Assembly (NCBI RefSeq): GCF_001423765.1
Contig: NZ_LMPG01000010.1
Coordinates: 249,220-313,219 of the forward strand
Source: Sphingomonas sp. Leaf343
Lineage (GTDB): Bacteria; Pseudomonadota; Alphaproteobacteria; Sphingomonadales; Sphingomonadaceae
Length of the DNA stretch: 64,000 nt
Direction: 5' to 3'
Part shown: positions 18,368 to 30,686 of the stretch, piece after piece
Numbering within the stretch: the first letter of the stretch is position 1
Layout: every line of letters starts with the position of its first letter
The notes under the pieces: generated by a model
Databases searched by the model: none
What the model was told of the DNA's origin: nothing
The model's input: only the letters and a program-made list of their open reading frames with translations
Position numbers and translations under genes: made by a program

Positions 18368-19947
18368 CAGTGCGCCTCCCCCGGCGTCGTTTCATGCCCG
18401 GCGGCCGCAGCCCCGTGCTCGCCGCCATGCTCCGCCGCGGCCTTGGCGGCGGCAGCCGGGTTGCCGGCGGTAGGTTTGGAGTCGCCCGGCGGTGCGGCGC
18501 GGTCGACCCGTGCCAGCAGCGTCGCGACGTCGGTCCGCATCGGCGCCATGAAGCTCTCGGGATAGACGCCCATCCACAGCACGACCGCCGCGATCGGTGC
18601 CAGCAGCCACAATTCGCGGCTGCTCAGGTCCGGCATCGCCCGCACCTCTTCCGACGGGATCTCGCCATAGGCGACCCGACGATAGAGGTAGAGCATGTAC
18701 GCCGCACCGAGGATGATGCCCGTCGTGCACAGCAATGCGGTCCAGGTCGACACCTGATAGGTGCCCATCAGCGACAGGAACTCTGCGACGAAGCCGCTGG
18801 TGCCCGGCAGACCGATCGACGCCATCGTGAAGAACAGGAACAGGATCGCATAGCGCGGCATGTTGATGCTGAGCCCGCCGTACCGCGAAATCTCTCGCGT
18901 ATGCAGCCGGTCGTAGATCACGCCGACGCACAGGAACAGCGCGCCGGATACCAGCCCGTGGCTGAGCATCATGATCATCGCACCTTCGATACCTTGCCGG
19001 TTGAAGGCGAACAGGCCGATGGTCACGATCGCCATGTGCGCAACCGACGAATAGGCGATCAGCTTCTTCATGTCCGCCTGCACCAGCGCGACGAGCGAGG
19101 TGTAGATGACGGCGATGCTCGACAAGGCGAAGATCAGCCATGTCAGCTGGCCCGACGCCTCCGGGAACATTGGCAGGCTGAAGCGCAGGAAGCCGTAGCC
19201 ACCCAGCTTCAGCAGCACGCCCGCCAGGATTACCGACCCGGCGGTCGGCGCCTGCACGTGCGCGTCGGGCAGCCAGGTGTGCACCGGCCACATCGGCATC
19301 TTCACCGCGAACGACGCGAAGAACGCCAGCCACAGCCATGTCTGGACATGCGCGGGGAAGTCGAACGCCTGAAGCCGGGGAATGCTCGACGTGCCCGCAG
19401 TCTGCACCATGTACAGCATCGCGATCAGCATCAGCAGCGAGCCGAGCAGCGTGTACAGGAAGAACTTGTACGACGCGTAGATGCGGTTCGCGCCGCCCCA
19501 GATGCCGATGATGAGGTACATCGGGATCAGGCCGGCTTCGAAGAACAGGTAGAACAGGAACAGGTCCTGCGCCGCGAACGTGCCGATCATCAGCACCTCG
19601 GTCAGCAGGAACGCCGCCATGTATTCCGGCACGCGGTTCGTCACCGACCGCCAGCTCGCGCCGATGCAGATCGGCATCAGGAACACGCTGAGCATGATGA
19701 GCAGCAGCGCGAACCCGTCGATGCCGAGGTCCCAGGCGAAGAAGCCGAGGCGTGGCCCCTGTTCGACGAACTGCCACTGGGCGCCGCCGATGTCGAAGCT
19801 GGTCCACAGCACGATGCCGAGCGCAAAGTCGATCAACGTCGCGGCCAGCGCCACGACGCGCGCGGTCTGCGCCGGCAGGAACAGGCACGCCACGGCGGCA
19901 ATCGCCGGAACCGCGAGCATCAGCGACAGGATGGGAAAGCCTTCCAT
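18367..19947 (-). CDS. nuoM: NADH-quinone oxidoreductase subunit M
   Basis: This protein of about 526 residues is an antiporter-like membrane subunit of complex I. It shows many hydrophobic segments, the [19 protein letters not shown] block with the essential glutamate near residue 135, the [24 protein letters not shown] block near 228, and a lysine helix [14 protein letters not shown] near 310. The C-terminus is an Ala/Pro/Gly/His-rich polar tail after PESFMAPM. The ATG at 19947 is taken as the start; a TTG and a GTG just upstream are possible. It starts 7 bases after the nuoL stop. Confidence 0.96.
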   Translation of the reverse strand: MEGFPILSLMLAVPAIAAVACLFLPAQTARVVALAATLIDFALGIVLWTSFDIGGAQWQFVEQGPRLGFFAWDLGIDGFALLLIMLSVFLMPICIGASWRSVTNRVPEYMAAFLLTEVLMIGTFAAQDLFLFYLFFEAGLIPMYLIIGIWGGANRIYASYKFFLYTLLGSLLMLIAMLYMVQTAGTSSIPRLQAFDFPAHVQTWLWLAFFASFAVKMPMWPVHTWLPDAHVQAPTAGSVILAGVLLKLGGYGFLRFSLPMFPEASGQLTWLIFALSSIAVIYTSLVALVQADMKKLIAYSSVAHMAIVTIGLFAFNRQGIEGAMIMMLSHGLVSGALFLCVGVIYDRLHTREISRYGGLSINMPRYAILFLFFTMASIGLPGTSGFVAEFLSLMGTYQVSTWTALLCTTGIILGAAYMLYLYRRVAYGEIPSEEVRAMPDLSSRELWLLAPIAAVVLWMGVYPESFMAPMRTDVATLLARVDRAAPPGDSKPTAGNPAAAAKAAAEHGGEHGAAAAGHETTPGEAH

Positions 19948-19954
19948 CACCCGA

Positions 19955-22075
19955 TCAACCCGCAATGGCCCAGGTGACCGCGGCGGTCAGCCCGATCAAC
20001 ATGACGAAGGCATAGGAATAGACATACCCCGATTGTAGCCTGGCCGCCCCGCGCGATCCCAGTTGCACCAGCCATGCCGACCCGTTCGGGCCGAACCGGT
20101 CGATCGTCTTCTCGTCGCCCCGGTGCCACAACAGGCGACCGATGGCGAAGGCAGGACGGACGAACAGCAAATTGTACAACTCGTCGAAATACCATTTGTG
20201 GAGCAGGAAGCGGTAGAGGACGCTGAACTGGTCCGCGACGATCGCCGGGAAGTCCGGCTTGCGGATATACGCATACCAGGCGGTGAACAGCCCGAGCAGC
20301 ATCGCGATCGACGCTGACAGTTTGATGATCGTCGGCACCTCGTGCATCGCGTGCATCAGATGCTCGCGGAACGCCAGCGCACCCTTCCAGAAGGTTTCGC
20401 CCGCCTCCGGCTCGATGAACGCGCCGTGGAACGCGAAGCCCGCGGCGATCGCCCCCAGCGACAATACGCCGAGCGGGATCAGGATCGGGACCGGGCTCTC
20501 GTGCGGATGATAGCCGCCGGTGCCGGTCGGCAGATCCTGCTGCGAGGCGCCATGCACCGACGGACGATGACCGCTGTCCTCGGCCTGTGCCGGATTGCCA
20601 TGCGCCTCGTCGGCGTGATGCGCGTCGTGCGCGTCGGCATGCGCGTGATCGTCGTGATGCCCATGCGCGTCGTGCAATGCGTGCTGGATATGCTCCGACG
20701 CGGCCCAGCGCGGCTGACCCCAGAAGGTCAGGAACATCAGCCGCCACGAATAGAAGCTGGTGATCGCTGCGACTAGGACGCCGACGAACCACACGCCCGG
20801 ATTGCCCGACGCCCAGCCCGCCTCGATGATCGCATCCTTCGAATGGAAGCCCGCGAAGCCGATCTGCGGCAGGCCGAGGATACCCGGAATGCCGACACCG
20901 GTGATCGCCAGCGTCCCCATCATCATCGCCCAGAAGGTCAGCGGAATGCTTTTCCGCAAGGCCCCGTAATAGCGCATGTCCTGCTCATGGTGCATCGCGT
21001 GGATCACCGAACCGGCGCCCAGGAACAGCAGCGCCTTGAAGAAGGCGTGCGTGAACAGGTGGAACATCGCCGCGCCGTACGCGCCGACCCCGGCCGCGAA
21101 GAACATGTAGCCGAGCTGCGAACAGGTCGAATAGGCGATGACACGCTTGATGTCGGTCTGCACCAGTCCGCACGTCGCCGCGAACAGGCAGGTCGCCGCG
21201 CCCACGAACGTCACGACGTGAAGCGCCGCCGACGACATCTCGAACATCGGCGACAGGCGGCACACCATGAACACGCCGGCGGTGACCATCGTGGCGGCGT
21301 GGATCAGCGCCGACACCGGGGTCGGGCCTTCCATCGCGTCGGGGAGCCAGGTGTGCAGGCCGAGCTGCGCCGACTTGCCCATCGCGCCGACGAACAGCAG
21401 CAGGCACAGCACCGTCATCGTATCTACGCGATAGCCGAGGAAGCCGATCGTCGATCCCGCCATGCCCGGGGCCGCGGCGAGGATCGCGGGGATCGACACG
21501 GTGCCGAAGACGAGGAACGTGCCGAAGATACCGAGCATGAAGCCGAGATCGCCGACGCGGTTGACCACGAAAGCCTTGATCGCGGCGGCATTCGCCGAGG
21601 GCTTGCGGAACCAGAAGCCGATCAGCAGGTACGACGCCAGACCGACGCCCTCCCAGCCGAAGAACATCTGGATCAGGTTGTCCGCCGTCACCAGCATCAG
21701 CATCGCGAAGGTGAACAGCGACAGATAGGCGAAGAAGCGCGGCTGGTCCGGGTCCTCCTCCATATAGCCCCAGCTATACAGATGGACGAGCGCGGACACC
21801 GACGTGATGACGACCAGCATCACGGCGGTCAGCGCATCGACGCGGAAGCCCCAGGCGACGTCGACGCCGCCCGACACGATCCACGTCAGCACCGGCGTCA
21901 CCGTCGCGACGTTCGATCCGGCGATGAAGCCCAGAAAGATCGGCCACGACAGCGCGCACGACGCGAACAGCGCGGCCGTGGTCAGCACCTTGGCCGGGAA
22001 CGCACCTAGCGCCTTGTTCCCAAGACCTGCGATGATCGCCGCGAGCAGCGGCAGGAAGACGATAGCGAGGATCAA
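19955..22075 (-). CDS. nuoL: NADH-quinone oxidoreductase subunit L with histidine-rich loop
   Basis: This 706-residue protein is the distal proton-pumping subunit of complex I with the long lateral helix at its C-terminus. Family blocks include [18 protein letters not shown] near 139, [31 protein letters not shown] near 234-264 and [17 protein letters not shown] near 308. After [16 protein letters not shown] there is a loop at about 462-508 with 14 histidines mixed with Asp and Ala, followed by a YHPHESP stretch and the next membrane helix. Such a loop is short in E. coli NuoL. It could bind metal ions, but this is a guess. Confidence 0.97.
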   Translation of the reverse strand: MILAIVFLPLLAAIIAGLGNKALGAFPAKVLTTAALFASCALSWPIFLGFIAGSNVATVTPVLTWIVSGGVDVAWGFRVDALTAVMLVVITSVSALVHLYSWGYMEEDPDQPRFFAYLSLFTFAMLMLVTADNLIQMFFGWEGVGLASYLLIGFWFRKPSANAAAIKAFVVNRVGDLGFMLGIFGTFLVFGTVSIPAILAAAPGMAGSTIGFLGYRVDTMTVLCLLLFVGAMGKSAQLGLHTWLPDAMEGPTPVSALIHAATMVTAGVFMVCRLSPMFEMSSAALHVVTFVGAATCLFAATCGLVQTDIKRVIAYSTCSQLGYMFFAAGVGAYGAAMFHLFTHAFFKALLFLGAGSVIHAMHHEQDMRYYGALRKSIPLTFWAMMMGTLAITGVGIPGILGLPQIGFAGFHSKDAIIEAGWASGNPGVWFVGVLVAAITSFYSWRLMFLTFWGQPRWAASEHIQHALHDAHGHHDDHAHADAHDAHHADEAHGNPAQAEDSGHRPSVHGASQQDLPTGTGGYHPHESPVPILIPLGVLSLGAIAAGFAFHGAFIEPEAGETFWKGALAFREHLMHAMHEVPTIIKLSASIAMLLGLFTAWYAYIRKPDFPAIVADQFSVLYRFLLHKWYFDELYNLLFVRPAFAIGRLLWHRGDEKTIDRFGPNGSAWLVQLGSRGAARLQSGYVYSYAFVMLIGLTAAVTWAIAG

Positions 22076-22079
22076 CCGT

Positions 22080-22385
22080 TTACCCCTTCATCCGGTTGAC
22101 GTCGTCGACCGAGATCGTGCCCCGGCCACGGAAATAGATGACGAGGATCGCGAGACCGATCGCCGCCTCGCCCGCCGCCACGGTCAGCACGAACATGGCG
22201 AACACCTGTCCGACCAGATCGTGCAGATAGGCGGAGAAGGCGACGAGGTTCAGGTTCACCGCGAGCAGGATCAGCTCGATCGCCATCAGGATGACGATCA
22301 GGTTCTTCCGGTTCACGAAGATGCCGAGCACCCCCATCGTGAACAGGATCGCCGACACGACCAGATAATGGACCAGACCGATCAC
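22080..22385 (-). CDS. nuoK: NADH-quinone oxidoreductase subunit K
   Basis: This 101-residue subunit has three transmembrane helices. The conserved glutamates of the proton path lie in [17 protein letters not shown] near residue 37 and in [13 protein letters not shown] near 72. The start is a GTG at 22385 whose GTGA overlaps the nuoJ stop. It is followed 4 bases later by nuoL. Length and helices are standard. Confidence 0.97.
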   Translation of the reverse strand: MIGLVHYLVVSAILFTMGVLGIFVNRKNLIVILMAIELILLAVNLNLVAFSAYLHDLVGQVFAMFVLTVAAGEAAIGLAILVIYFRGRGTISVDDVNRMKG

Positions 22386-22993
22386 AGCGACACCCCCTGC
22401 CCCACGGGCGGCTGCGTGTTGCGCGTAGCGTCCTGCGGCCGGCGGTTCACCTGACGCGCGATGTTCTGCCCGCGCACGCCCGACCGCTCGCGGTGGGTCA
22501 GCACGATCGCGCCGATCATCGCGACGAGCAGGACGAAACCGGCCGCCTCGAAGATGAAGACGTAGCGCGAATAGAGCAGGTTACCGATCGCCTGGATATT
22601 CGGCACGACCGGATCGATCGGCGCGACCCGGCGTGTCAGGTCCAGCGTCCCGGCGCTCCACGCACCGACCGCGATGATGACCTCCGCCGCCAGCGCGACC
22701 GCGACGGCCAGACCGATGCCGGCATAGCGCATCACGCCCGCCCGCAGTTCGGCGAAGTCGATGTCGAGCATCATGACGACGAACAGGAACAGCACCGCGA
22801 CCGCGCCGACATAGACGATGACGAGCAGCATCGCGATGAACTCGGCGCCGACAAGAATCATCAGCCCGGCGGCGTTGAAGAACGCCAGGATCAGCCACAT
22901 GACCGAATGCACCGGGTTGCGCGACGAGATCGTCATCGCACCGGACAGGATCACGACGGCGGCGAACAGATAGAAGGCGATGGCCTGGATCAC
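22382..22993 (-). CDS. nuoJ: NADH-quinone oxidoreductase subunit J
   Basis: This 203-residue membrane subunit has five hydrophobic helices. The third helix, with a conserved tyrosine and glycine in [26 protein letters not shown] near residue 53-78, is the segment with the pi-bulge in solved complex I. The polar C-terminus ([15 protein letters not shown]) is longer than average and extends to overlap nuoK by 4 bases. A gap of 43 bases precedes it, the longest within the nuo operon. Confidence 0.96.
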   Translation of the reverse strand: MIQAIAFYLFAAVVILSGAMTISSRNPVHSVMWLILAFFNAAGLMILVGAEFIAMLLVIVYVGAVAVLFLFVVMMLDIDFAELRAGVMRYAGIGLAVAVALAAEVIIAVGAWSAGTLDLTRRVAPIDPVVPNIQAIGNLLYSRYVFIFEAAGFVLLVAMIGAIVLTHRERSGVRGQNIARQVNRRPQDATRNTQPPVGQGVSL

Positions 22994-23036
22994 GCGACGG
23001 CCCCCTTGCCCGCGCTGTTAAGGATGAAGCGGCGCA

Positions 23037-23522
23037 TTAACGGTACGGCGCATCGGCGGCAAGGTTCGCCGCGATCGCACTTTCCCAGCGGTCGCCATTA
23101 TCGAGCAGCTTGGCCTTGTCGTAGATCAGCTCCTCGCGCGTCTCGGTCGAGAATTCGTAGTTCGGACCCTCGACGATCGCATCGACGGGGCATGCCTCCT
23201 GACAGAGCCCGCAATAGATGCACTTCGTCATGTCGATATCGTAGCGTGTGGTGCGGCGCGAGCCGTCGTCGCGCGGCTCGGCCTCAATCGTGATCGCCTG
23301 CGCCGGGCATACCGCCTCGCACAGCTTGCACGCGATGCACCGCTCCTCGCCGTTCGGATAGCGGCGCAGCACATGCTCGCCGCGGAACCGCGGGCTGACC
23401 GGGTTGCGCTCGTAGGGGTAGTTGATCGTCGCCTTGGCCTTGAAAAAATACTTCAGGGTCAGGGCGTGCGCCTTGACGAACTCCCACAGCGTGAACGCCT
23501 TGATGGTCTGCGCGATAGACAT
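23037..23522 (-). CDS. nuoI: NADH-quinone oxidoreductase subunit I (two 4Fe-4S clusters)
   Basis: This 161-residue peripheral-arm subunit carries clusters N6a and N6b. Two ferredoxin motifs are seen, [12 protein letters not shown] near residue 61 and [12 protein letters not shown] near 100. The N-terminus has an amphipathic [22 protein letters not shown] helix that lies along the membrane. Length is typical for alphaproteobacteria. The ATG at 23522 begins [10 protein letters not shown] and follows the nuoH stop within 2 bases. Confidence 0.97.
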   Translation of the reverse strand: MSIAQTIKAFTLWEFVKAHALTLKYFFKAKATINYPYERNPVSPRFRGEHVLRRYPNGEERCIACKLCEAVCPAQAITIEAEPRDDGSRRTTRYDIDMTKCIYCGLCQEACPVDAIVEGPNYEFSTETREELIYDKAKLLDNGDRWESAIAANLAADAPYR

Positions 23523-23524
23523 AA

Positions 23525-24577
23525 TCAGATTCCCACCCGCATGAACATCAGCACGCCGGACACGAGGAACACCCAGAACAGCGACAGCGGCAAGAAGATC
23601 TTCCAGCCCAGCCGCATCAGCTGATCGTAGCGGTACCGGGGCACCGTCGCCTTGATCCAGCTGAACACGAAGAAGAAGAACAGGATCTTGGCGAACAGCC
23701 AGATGATCCCCGGCACCACATAGAGCGGTGCCCAGTCGACCGGCGGCAGCCATCCGCCCCAGAACAAGGTCGCGTTCAGCGCGCACATCAGCAGCACGTT
23801 GGCGTATTCGCCCAGCCAGAACAGCGCGAAGCTCATCGACGAATATTCGGTCTGGTAACCGGCGACCAGCTCCGACTCCGCCTCGGTCAGGTCGAATGGC
23901 GCGCGCTGCGTCTCGGCCAGCGCGGAAATCAGGAACACCACCGCCATCGGAAACAGCAGCGGATTGAACGCGAAGCCGTTGACCGGGATGATCGGCCACA
24001 CCGCGCGCTGCGCCAGCACGATCGTCGACAGGTTGAAGCTGCCCGCCCACAACACGACCGAGATCAGGACGAAGCCGATCGCGACCTCGTAGCTGACCAT
24101 CTGCGCCGCGGCGCGCAGCGCGGAGTAGAAGGGGTATTTGGAGTTCGACGCCCAGCCCGACAGGATGATCCCGTACACGCCCAGCGACGACGCCGCGAGC
24201 ACGTACAGCAACCCGACATTGATGTCGGCCAGCACCACGCCCGCCTGGAACGGCACCACCGCCCACACGATCAGCGCGACCGTGAAGGTGATGATCGGCG
24301 CCAGCAGGAACAGCCCGCGATTGGCCGCGGCGGGGATGATCGTCTCCTGAAGGAAGACCTTCAGGCCGTCCGCGAACGACTGCAGCAGGCCGAACGGCCC
24401 GACCACGTTCGGACCGCGCCGCAGCGCCATCGCCGCCCAGATCTTGCGATCGGCGTAAATAATCATCGCCACCGCCAGCATCAGCGGCAACGCGATGACG
24501 AGGATGCCGATGATCGTCGCCAGGAACCACGACCATTCGTAGCTCATGCCGACGGTCGTATTGAAGAAACCCGTCAC
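23525..24577 (-). CDS. nuoH: NADH-quinone oxidoreductase subunit H
   Basis: This 350-residue membrane subunit forms much of the quinone-binding cavity. Eight or more helices are visible with family blocks [29 protein letters not shown], the [23 protein letters not shown] region and [24 protein letters not shown]. The start is set at a GTG (24577) whose GTGA overlaps the nuoG stop. An ATG ten codons later (MSYEWSW) is a fair alternative. Confidence 0.96.
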   Translation of the reverse strand: MTGFFNTTVGMSYEWSWFLATIIGILVIALPLMLAVAMIIYADRKIWAAMALRRGPNVVGPFGLLQSFADGLKVFLQETIIPAAANRGLFLLAPIITFTVALIVWAVVPFQAGVVLADINVGLLYVLAASSLGVYGIILSGWASNSKYPFYSALRAAAQMVSYEVAIGFVLISVVLWAGSFNLSTIVLAQRAVWPIIPVNGFAFNPLLFPMAVVFLISALAETQRAPFDLTEAESELVAGYQTEYSSMSFALFWLGEYANVLLMCALNATLFWGGWLPPVDWAPLYVVPGIIWLFAKILFFFFVFSWIKATVPRYRYDQLMRLGWKIFLPLSLFWVFLVSGVLMFMRVGI

Positions 24578-26568
24578 TCCGCCGCCTCCGCGAAATCCTG
24601 TCCGTGGATCAGTTCGGCCGAGCAGCGCTGCATCGTCGGCGACGCGCGGCAGATCGCATTGGTCAGGTAGAAATCCTTGATCGGATAGCCGTCCATTACG
24701 CCGGATGCGGTCGCGTCCAAAGCGGGTGCGCTCCACGCAAAGCTGGCCAGCCCCTCATGCCGCAAAGCCGGCACCGCCGTGTACATCTCCTCGCGCAAGC
24801 CCGCGAGGCTGTCGAACGGCAGCTTCGTGCCGACCACTTCGGACAGGGCACGCAGGATGCTCCAGTCCTCGCGCGCGTCGCCCGGTGGGAACACCGCCCG
24901 CTCGCCGCGCTGCACGCGCCCTTCGAGGTTGACCCATGTCCCCGACTTCTCGGCATAGGTCGCGCCCGGCAGAACCACGTCCGCGGCCGCCGCACCCTTG
25001 TCGCCGTGATGACCGATATAAACCTTGAAGCCACCGAACCGTGAGAAATCGACCTCGTCCGCGCCGAGGAAGAAGGTCAGCTTCGCGTCCGCCACATCGG
25101 CGATGCCGCCCTTCTGCGCGTAGCCGAGCATCAGGCCACCCATCCGCGACGCCGCCATGTGCACGACGTTGAAGCCGTTCCAGCCGTCCCGCACGAGGTT
25201 CAGCGTGTCGGCCAGCTTCAGCGCCGCACCATGGCCGCCCTTCAGCGCGCCACCGCCGACAATCACCATCGGCGTCTTCGCCTCGCCGAACGCCGTCGTC
25301 ACCGCGTCGGGCAGGTCGCCCAGCACCGACAGGTCGGCCCCAAGCCACTGCACCTTGTAGGTCAGGTCCGTCTCCGGCCCGACCGCGAACACCTTCGCGC
25401 CGCGCTTGATCGCCTTGCGGATGCGCGTGTTCACCAGCGGCGCTTCCCAGCGCAGGTTGGTGCCGACCAGCAGGATCGCGTCCGCCTCTTCGGTGCCCGC
25501 GATCGTCGTGTTGAAGTTCACCGCCGCCAGGCTGGACGTGTCATAGTCCATGCCCGTCTGCCGCCCTTCGAGCAGGGTCGAGCCCATCGAGGCGAGCAGC
25601 GCCTTCGCCGCGTACATTGTCTCGCAATCGACCAGATCGCCCGCGACCGCCGCGACGCTCGACCCGGCGTCCACCGCCGCGATCGCCGCGAACGCCTCGT
25701 CCCACGTCGCCTCGACCAGCTTGCCGGCCCTGCGGACGAACGGCCGGTCAAGACGCCGGCGGACCAGCCCGTCGACGGCGTGGCGCGTCTTGTCCGACGC
25801 CCACTCCTCGTTCACGTCCTCGTTGATCCGCGGCACGCAGCGCAGCACCTGACGACCGCGGCTGTCGAGCCGGATGTTGGTGCCGACCGCGTCCATCACG
25901 TCGATCGTCAGCGTCCGCCGCAGCTCCCACGGCCGCGCTTCATACGCATAGGGCTTCGACGTCAGCGCCCCGACCGGGCACAGATCGACGACGTTGCCGC
26001 TCAGCTCGCTCGTCACCGCCTCTTCGAGGTAGGACGTGATCTGCATGTTCTCGCCGCGATAGATCGCGCCGATCTCCTCGACGCCCGCGACCTCTTCGGC
26101 GAAGCGGATGCAGCGCGTGCACTGGATGCAGCGAGTCATGATCGTCTTGACGATCGGCCCCATATATTTCTCGGTGACCGCGCGCTTGTTCTCCTGGAAC
26201 CGGCTCTGGCCGCGTCCGTACGCGACCGACTGGTCCTGAAGATCGCACTCGCCGCCCTGATCGCAGATCGGGCAATCCAGCGGGTGGTTGATGAGCAGGA
26301 ATTCCATGATGCCCTCACGGGCATGCTTCACCATCGGCGTGGTGGTGAAGACCTCCTGATTGTCCGCGGCCGGCAGGGCGCACGACGCCTGCGGCTTGGG
26401 CGGTCCCGGCTTCACCTCGACGAGGCACATGCGGCAATTGCCGGCGATCGACAGCCGTTCATGATAGCAGAAGCGCGGGATTTCCTTTCCCGCGGCCTCG
26501 CACGCCTGCAACACCGTGGCACCCTGAGGCACCTCGACTTCGATCCCGTCGACCTTCAGCTTTGGCAT
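24574..26568 (-). CDS. nuoG: NADH-quinone oxidoreductase subunit G
   Basis: This 664-residue subunit carries several iron-sulfur clusters in the peripheral arm. The N-terminal 2Fe-2S ferredoxin domain shows [15 protein letters not shown] near residue 34, followed by a [15 protein letters not shown] motif near 98 and [10 protein letters not shown] near 143. A molybdopterin-oxidoreductase-like domain without cofactor makes up the rest. The gene overlaps nuoF by one base and nuoH by four. Confidence 0.97.
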   Translation of the reverse strand: MPKLKVDGIEVEVPQGATVLQACEAAGKEIPRFCYHERLSIAGNCRMCLVEVKPGPPKPQASCALPAADNQEVFTTTPMVKHAREGIMEFLLINHPLDCPICDQGGECDLQDQSVAYGRGQSRFQENKRAVTEKYMGPIVKTIMTRCIQCTRCIRFAEEVAGVEEIGAIYRGENMQITSYLEEAVTSELSGNVVDLCPVGALTSKPYAYEARPWELRRTLTIDVMDAVGTNIRLDSRGRQVLRCVPRINEDVNEEWASDKTRHAVDGLVRRRLDRPFVRRAGKLVEATWDEAFAAIAAVDAGSSVAAVAGDLVDCETMYAAKALLASMGSTLLEGRQTGMDYDTSSLAAVNFNTTIAGTEEADAILLVGTNLRWEAPLVNTRIRKAIKRGAKVFAVGPETDLTYKVQWLGADLSVLGDLPDAVTTAFGEAKTPMVIVGGGALKGGHGAALKLADTLNLVRDGWNGFNVVHMAASRMGGLMLGYAQKGGIADVADAKLTFFLGADEVDFSRFGGFKVYIGHHGDKGAAAADVVLPGATYAEKSGTWVNLEGRVQRGERAVFPPGDAREDWSILRALSEVVGTKLPFDSLAGLREEMYTAVPALRHEGLASFAWSAPALDATASGVMDGYPIKDFYLTNAICRASPTMQRCSAELIHGQDFAEAAE

Positions 26569-27869
26569 TATTCTGCCGCTTCCTGCATCGGTGCGAGGTC
26601 GCCCCCGCGTTCGTTGATCCGCCGCTCCAGTTCAGGGCGGAAATGCTTGATGAGGCCCTGGATCGGCCATGCCGCGGCGTCGCCCAGCGCGCAGATCGAA
26701 TGGCCCTCGACCTGCTTCGTCACCTGTTGCAGCATGTCGATCTCGCCGATCTCGGCGTCGCCGGTGCGCAGTCGTTCCATCATCCGCCACATCCAGCCGG
26801 TGCCTTCGCGGCACGGCGTGCACTGGCCGCAGCTCTCATGCTTGTAGAAATACGAGATGCGGCTGATCGCACGGACGATGTCGGTGGACTTGTCCATGAC
26901 GATGATCGCCGCGGTGCCGAGCCCCGATCCGACCGCCTTCAGCCCGTCAAAGTCCATCGGCGCGTCCATGATCTGCGCCGCGGGCACCAGCGGCACCGAC
27001 GATCCGCCGGGGATCACCGCGAGCAGATTGTCCCAGCCGCCACGGATGCCGCCGCAATGTTCCTCGATCAACTGGCGGAAGGGGATGCTCATCGCCTCCT
27101 CGACCACGCACGGTTTGTTCACATGGCCGCTGATCTGGAACAGCTTGGTGCCGCGATTATTCTCCGCGCCGAAGCTGGAGAACCACTCCGCGCCACGCCG
27201 CAAGATCGTCGGCGCGACCGCGATCGATTCGACGTTGTTGACCGTCGTCGGGCAGCCGTACAGGCCCGCGCCCGCCGGGAACGGCGGCTTGAGGCGCGGC
27301 TGGCCCTTCTTGCCCTCCAGCGATTCGAGCATCGCCGTCTCTTCGCCGCAGATATACGCACCCGCGCCGCGGTGCACGAAGACGTCGAAATCGTAACCCG
27401 AGCCGCACGCGTTCTTGCCGACCAGCCCGGCCTCGTACGCCTCGGCGACGGCGGCGAACAGGGTCTCCGCCTCGCGGATATACTCGCCGCGGATGTAGAT
27501 GTACGCCGCTCGCGCGCGCATCGCGAAACCGGCGACCAGTGCCCCCTCGATCAGCTTGTGCGGATCGTGGCGGATGATCTCGCGGTCCTTGCACGAACCG
27601 GGTTCGGACTCGTCGGCGTTGATGACGAGGAAGTTGGGGCGGTCCGCCTTCGGCTCCTTCGGCATGAACGACCATTTGGTACCGGTCGGGAAGCCCGCCC
27701 CGCCGCGCCCGCGCAGACCCGACGCCTTGACGACATCGATGATCTTGTCCTGCCCAAGCGCCAGCAACGCCTTGGTGTTGTCCCAGTCGCCGCGCGCGCG
27801 CGCCGCCTGCAACGTCCAGGGCTGGAAGCCGTAGACGTTCGTGAAGATGCGGTCCTTGTCGGCGAGCAT
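26568..27869 (-). CDS. nuoF: NADH-quinone oxidoreductase subunit F (NADH- and FMN-binding)
   Basis: This 433-residue subunit binds NADH and FMN and passes electrons to the N3 cluster. The glycine-rich [20 protein letters not shown] block near residue 52 is the NADH site, [13 protein letters not shown] follows, and the 4Fe-4S motif [12 protein letters not shown] is near 344. The ATG at 27869 overlaps the nuoE stop (TGATG). Three more residues would be gained from an upstream start, which is less likely because it would run into nuoE. Confidence 0.97.
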   Translation of the reverse strand: MLADKDRIFTNVYGFQPWTLQAARARGDWDNTKALLALGQDKIIDVVKASGLRGRGGAGFPTGTKWSFMPKEPKADRPNFLVINADESEPGSCKDREIIRHDPHKLIEGALVAGFAMRARAAYIYIRGEYIREAETLFAAVAEAYEAGLVGKNACGSGYDFDVFVHRGAGAYICGEETAMLESLEGKKGQPRLKPPFPAGAGLYGCPTTVNNVESIAVAPTILRRGAEWFSSFGAENNRGTKLFQISGHVNKPCVVEEAMSIPFRQLIEEHCGGIRGGWDNLLAVIPGGSSVPLVPAAQIMDAPMDFDGLKAVGSGLGTAAIIVMDKSTDIVRAISRISYFYKHESCGQCTPCREGTGWMWRMMERLRTGDAEIGEIDMLQQVTKQVEGHSICALGDAAAWPIQGLIKHFRPELERRINERGGDLAPMQEAAE

Positions 27870-28537
27870 CAGGCCCACTCCCCCCGGTAATCGTGGTTCG
27901 CGTCGACCATCTCCCTGAGGGTGGTCGGCCCGCCCGCCGGGCAGCTCGCACGACGACCCGTGGTGGAGCCCGGCGCGGGCGTCTCGCCCTTGGCCAGCGC
28001 CTCCAGCACCGCGACGGTGCGGTCGTAATCGAGGTCTTCGTAGTTATCGTCGTTGATCTGCACCATCGGCGCATTGGCGCAGGTGCCCAGACACTCGACC
28101 TCTGTGAGCGTGAACAGGCCGTCCGGCGTTGTCCCACCCTTGACCAGGCCGCGGTTCCTGCACGCCGCCAGCACGTCGTCGCTGCCCGCCAGCATGCACG
28201 GCGTCGTTCCGCACACCTGCACGTGATAGCGGCCGACCGGCGCAAGATTGAACATCGTGTAGAAGGTCGCGACCTCGTACACGCGCATGTACGGCACGCC
28301 GATCTGGCGCGCGACGAACTCGATCACCGGCACCGGCAGCCAGCCCTGCGTGTGCGTCTCCGCCCCGACCTGACGCTGCGCCAGATCGAGCAGCGGGATC
28401 GACGCCGACTGCTCGCGTCCGGCCGGATAGCGGCCGAGCACGATCTTCGCCTTTTCGGCATTCTCGTCGTTCCACGCGAACACGCCCCAGCGCGCGCGGG
28501 TCTCGGCCTCGTCGGGGATATGAACGGCGTCGGCCAT
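27869..28537 (-). CDS. nuoE: NADH-quinone oxidoreductase subunit E (2Fe-2S)
   Basis: This 222-residue subunit carries a thioredoxin-like 2Fe-2S domain (cluster N1a). The four cysteines are in CGTTPCML near residue 110 and [10 protein letters not shown] near 149. The last 45 residues, with [24 protein letters not shown], form a polar extension often seen in alphaproteobacterial NuoE. It overlaps nuoD by one base and nuoF by one base. Confidence 0.96.
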   Translation of the reverse strand: MADAVHIPDEAETRARWGVFAWNDENAEKAKIVLGRYPAGREQSASIPLLDLAQRQVGAETHTQGWLPVPVIEFVARQIGVPYMRVYEVATFYTMFNLAPVGRYHVQVCGTTPCMLAGSDDVLAACRNRGLVKGGTTPDGLFTLTEVECLGTCANAPMVQINDDNYEDLDYDRTVAVLEALAKGETPAPGSTTGRRASCPAGGPTTLREMVDANHDYRGEWA

Positions 28538-29829
28538 CAGCGGTCACACTCACCAAAAACGATATCCATCGCGCCCAGGATGGCGGTCGTATCCGCCAGC
28601 ATGTGGCCGCGGCTCATGAAGTCCATCGCCTGCAAATGGCTGAACGCGGTCGGCCGGATCTTGCAGCGGTACGGCTTGTTCGTACCGTCCGACACCAAAT
28701 ACACGCCGAACTCGCCCTTCGGACTCTCCGTCGCGACGTACACTTCGCCCGCGGGCACGTGGTAGCCCTCGGTGTAGAGCTTGAAGTGGTGGATCAGCGC
28801 CTCCATCGAGCGCTTCATCTCGCTGCGTTTCGGCGGTACCACCTTGCGGTCGTCGCTGGCGATCGGCCCCTCGGGCATGTCGCGCAGGCACTGGCGCATG
28901 ATGCGGGCCGACTGGCGGACCTCCTCGACGCGGACCATGAACCGGTCGTAGCAATCGCCGCGCGTACCGACGGGAATGTCGAACTCCATGCGGTCGTACA
29001 CGTCGTACGGCTGCGACTTGCGCAGGTCCCACGGAATGCCCGCCGCGCGGATCATCGGGCCGGAAAAGCCCCAGGCGATCGCATCCTCGCGGCTGACCGT
29101 GGCGATGTCGACGTTGCGCTGCTTGAAGATGCGGTTGTCCGCGACCAGCGAGATTGCATCCTCGAACAACTGCGGCAGGCGCGTGTCGAGCCAGTCGGCG
29201 ATGTCCGTCAGCAGCTTCAACGGCACGTCCTGATGCACGCCGCCCGGCCGGATGTAGTTGTGGTGCATCCGCGCGCCGGACGCCCGCTCGAAGAAGTTCA
29301 TGCAGTCTTCGCGGATCTCGAACAGCCACAGATTTGGGGTCATCGCCCCGACGTCCATGACGTGACTGCCGAGGTTCAGCATGTGATTGCAGATGCGGGT
29401 CAGCTCGGCGAAGAACACGCGCAGATACTGGGCGCGCACCGGCACTTCCAGATCGAGCAGCTTCTCGATCGCCAGCACGAACGTATGTTCCATGCACATC
29501 GGCGAGCAGTAATCGAGCCGGTCGAAATACGGGATCGCCTGCGCGTAGGTCTTGTACTCGATCAGCTTCTCGGTGCCGCGGTGGAGCAGCCCGACATGCG
29601 GATCGATCCGCGTCACGATCTCGCCATCCAGCTCCATCACCAGCCGCAGCACGCCGTGCGCGGCCGGGTGCTGAGGCCCGAAGTTGATCGTGTAGTTGCT
29701 GATGGTGACGTCGCCACCCTCGCTGAACCCGTCGCCGCCCGACCGCTCGATCGCGGTCGCGTTCAGTACGTCATCGACATAGGGATCGACCGTCGTGGTC
29801 GCGGGCGCCAGCCCTGGATCGGCACTCAT
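28537..29829 (-). CDS. nuoD: NADH-quinone oxidoreductase subunit D
   Basis: This 430-residue subunit is the 49 kDa quinone-site protein related to NiFe hydrogenases. Family blocks are [23 protein letters not shown] near residue 44, [18 protein letters not shown] and a C-terminal [23 protein letters not shown]. The N-terminal 40 residues are a variable acidic lead. Its ATGA overlaps the nuoC stop. NuoC and NuoD are separate here, unlike the E. coli fusion. Confidence 0.97.
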   Translation of the reverse strand: MSADPGLAPATTTVDPYVDDVLNATAIERSGGDGFSEGGDVTISNYTINFGPQHPAAHGVLRLVMELDGEIVTRIDPHVGLLHRGTEKLIEYKTYAQAIPYFDRLDYCSPMCMEHTFVLAIEKLLDLEVPVRAQYLRVFFAELTRICNHMLNLGSHVMDVGAMTPNLWLFEIREDCMNFFERASGARMHHNYIRPGGVHQDVPLKLLTDIADWLDTRLPQLFEDAISLVADNRIFKQRNVDIATVSREDAIAWGFSGPMIRAAGIPWDLRKSQPYDVYDRMEFDIPVGTRGDCYDRFMVRVEEVRQSARIMRQCLRDMPEGPIASDDRKVVPPKRSEMKRSMEALIHHFKLYTEGYHVPAGEVYVATESPKGEFGVYLVSDGTNKPYRCKIRPTAFSHLQAMDFMSRGHMLADTTAILGAMDIVFGECDR

Positions 29830-30686
29830 TGGTTCTGCGCTCCCGGCTTCGAGGGGATCACATCGGGGTCCTTCGGCTTCGGCACGGCATCCGCTTCGGG
29901 AGCACCCTTGCCGGTGTCCGCCGTCGAGTCCGCCGTCGTCTTCGCATAGGGTTCGCTCGACGCCTTCGCCGGCTCGCCGCCGGGCTTCGCCGCGTCGGCC
30001 TTGGCATCCGCCTTCTGCACCGCATCGGCGCTCACCGGAGTCTGCGCGCCCTTGGCCTGCGGCTGCGCCGCCTTCTCGTCGCCCGGCAGCACGTAGGACG
30101 CGCCCTCCCACGGGCTCAGGAAGTCGAAATTGCGGAAATCCTGGGCCAGCGACACCGGCTCGTACACCACCCGCTTCTCCTCCTCGGAGTAGCGAAGCTC
30201 GGTATACCCGGTCATCGGGAAGTCCTTGCGCAGCGGATGGCCGCGAAAACCGTAATCGGTCAGGATGCGGCGAAGGTCCTGATTACCCTCGAACAGCACC
30301 CCATAAAGGTCGTACACCTCGCGCTCCAGCCAGCCCGCGACGGGCCAGATGCCGGTGACGGACGGGATCGGATGATCCTCGTCGGTCGCGACATGCACCT
30401 GCACGCGGTGGTTCCGGGTCAGCGACAACAGGTTGTAGACGACGTCGAACCGCTCGGCGCGGCTCGGATAGTCAACGCCGGCGATCTCCATCAGCTGCTG
30501 ATATTCCAGCCCCGGGGTATCACGGAGCGCGGTCAGCGCCGGCACCAGCCCGTCGCGATGGACATGCAACTGCACCTCCCCGACGAGTTCGACGGCATGG
30601 ACCAGCGCGCCGCCGATCGCCTGCGTCGCCAGCTCGATCGTCTCGTCGTTCAGCGCGACGGTATAGACGGGAGCGGGAGCCCTCAA
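29826..30686 (-). CDS. nuoC: NADH-quinone oxidoreductase subunit C with long disordered tail
   Basis: This 286-residue subunit is the 30 kDa protein that pairs with NuoD. The core, residues 1-200, carries the signature [27 protein letters not shown] and [12 protein letters not shown], and ends at SPWEG. Residues 202-286 are an extension rich in Ala, Lys, Asp, Pro and Gly without aromatic residues, so almost surely unfolded. The usual family length is near 200. The tail is in frame and ends by overlapping nuoD, so it is not a frameshift. Confidence 0.95.
   Translation of the reverse strand: MRAPAPVYTVALNDETIELATQAIGGALVHAVELVGEVQLHVHRDGLVPALTALRDTPGLEYQQLMEIAGVDYPSRAERFDVVYNLLSLTRNHRVQVHVATDEDHPIPSVTGIWPVAGWLEREVYDLYGVLFEGNQDLRRILTDYGFRGHPLRKDFPMTGYTELRYSEEEKRVVYEPVSLAQDFRNFDFLSPWEGASYVLPGDEKAAQPQAKGAQTPVSADAVQKADAKADAAKPGGEPAKASSEPYAKTTADSTADTGKGAPEADAVPKPKDPDVIPSKPGAQNQ

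Noticed and set aside
18370..19977. A 535-codon rightward open frame opposite nuoM
   Set aside because: Extreme Arg/Gln/His content and total overlap with a clear complex I gene; no supportable product.
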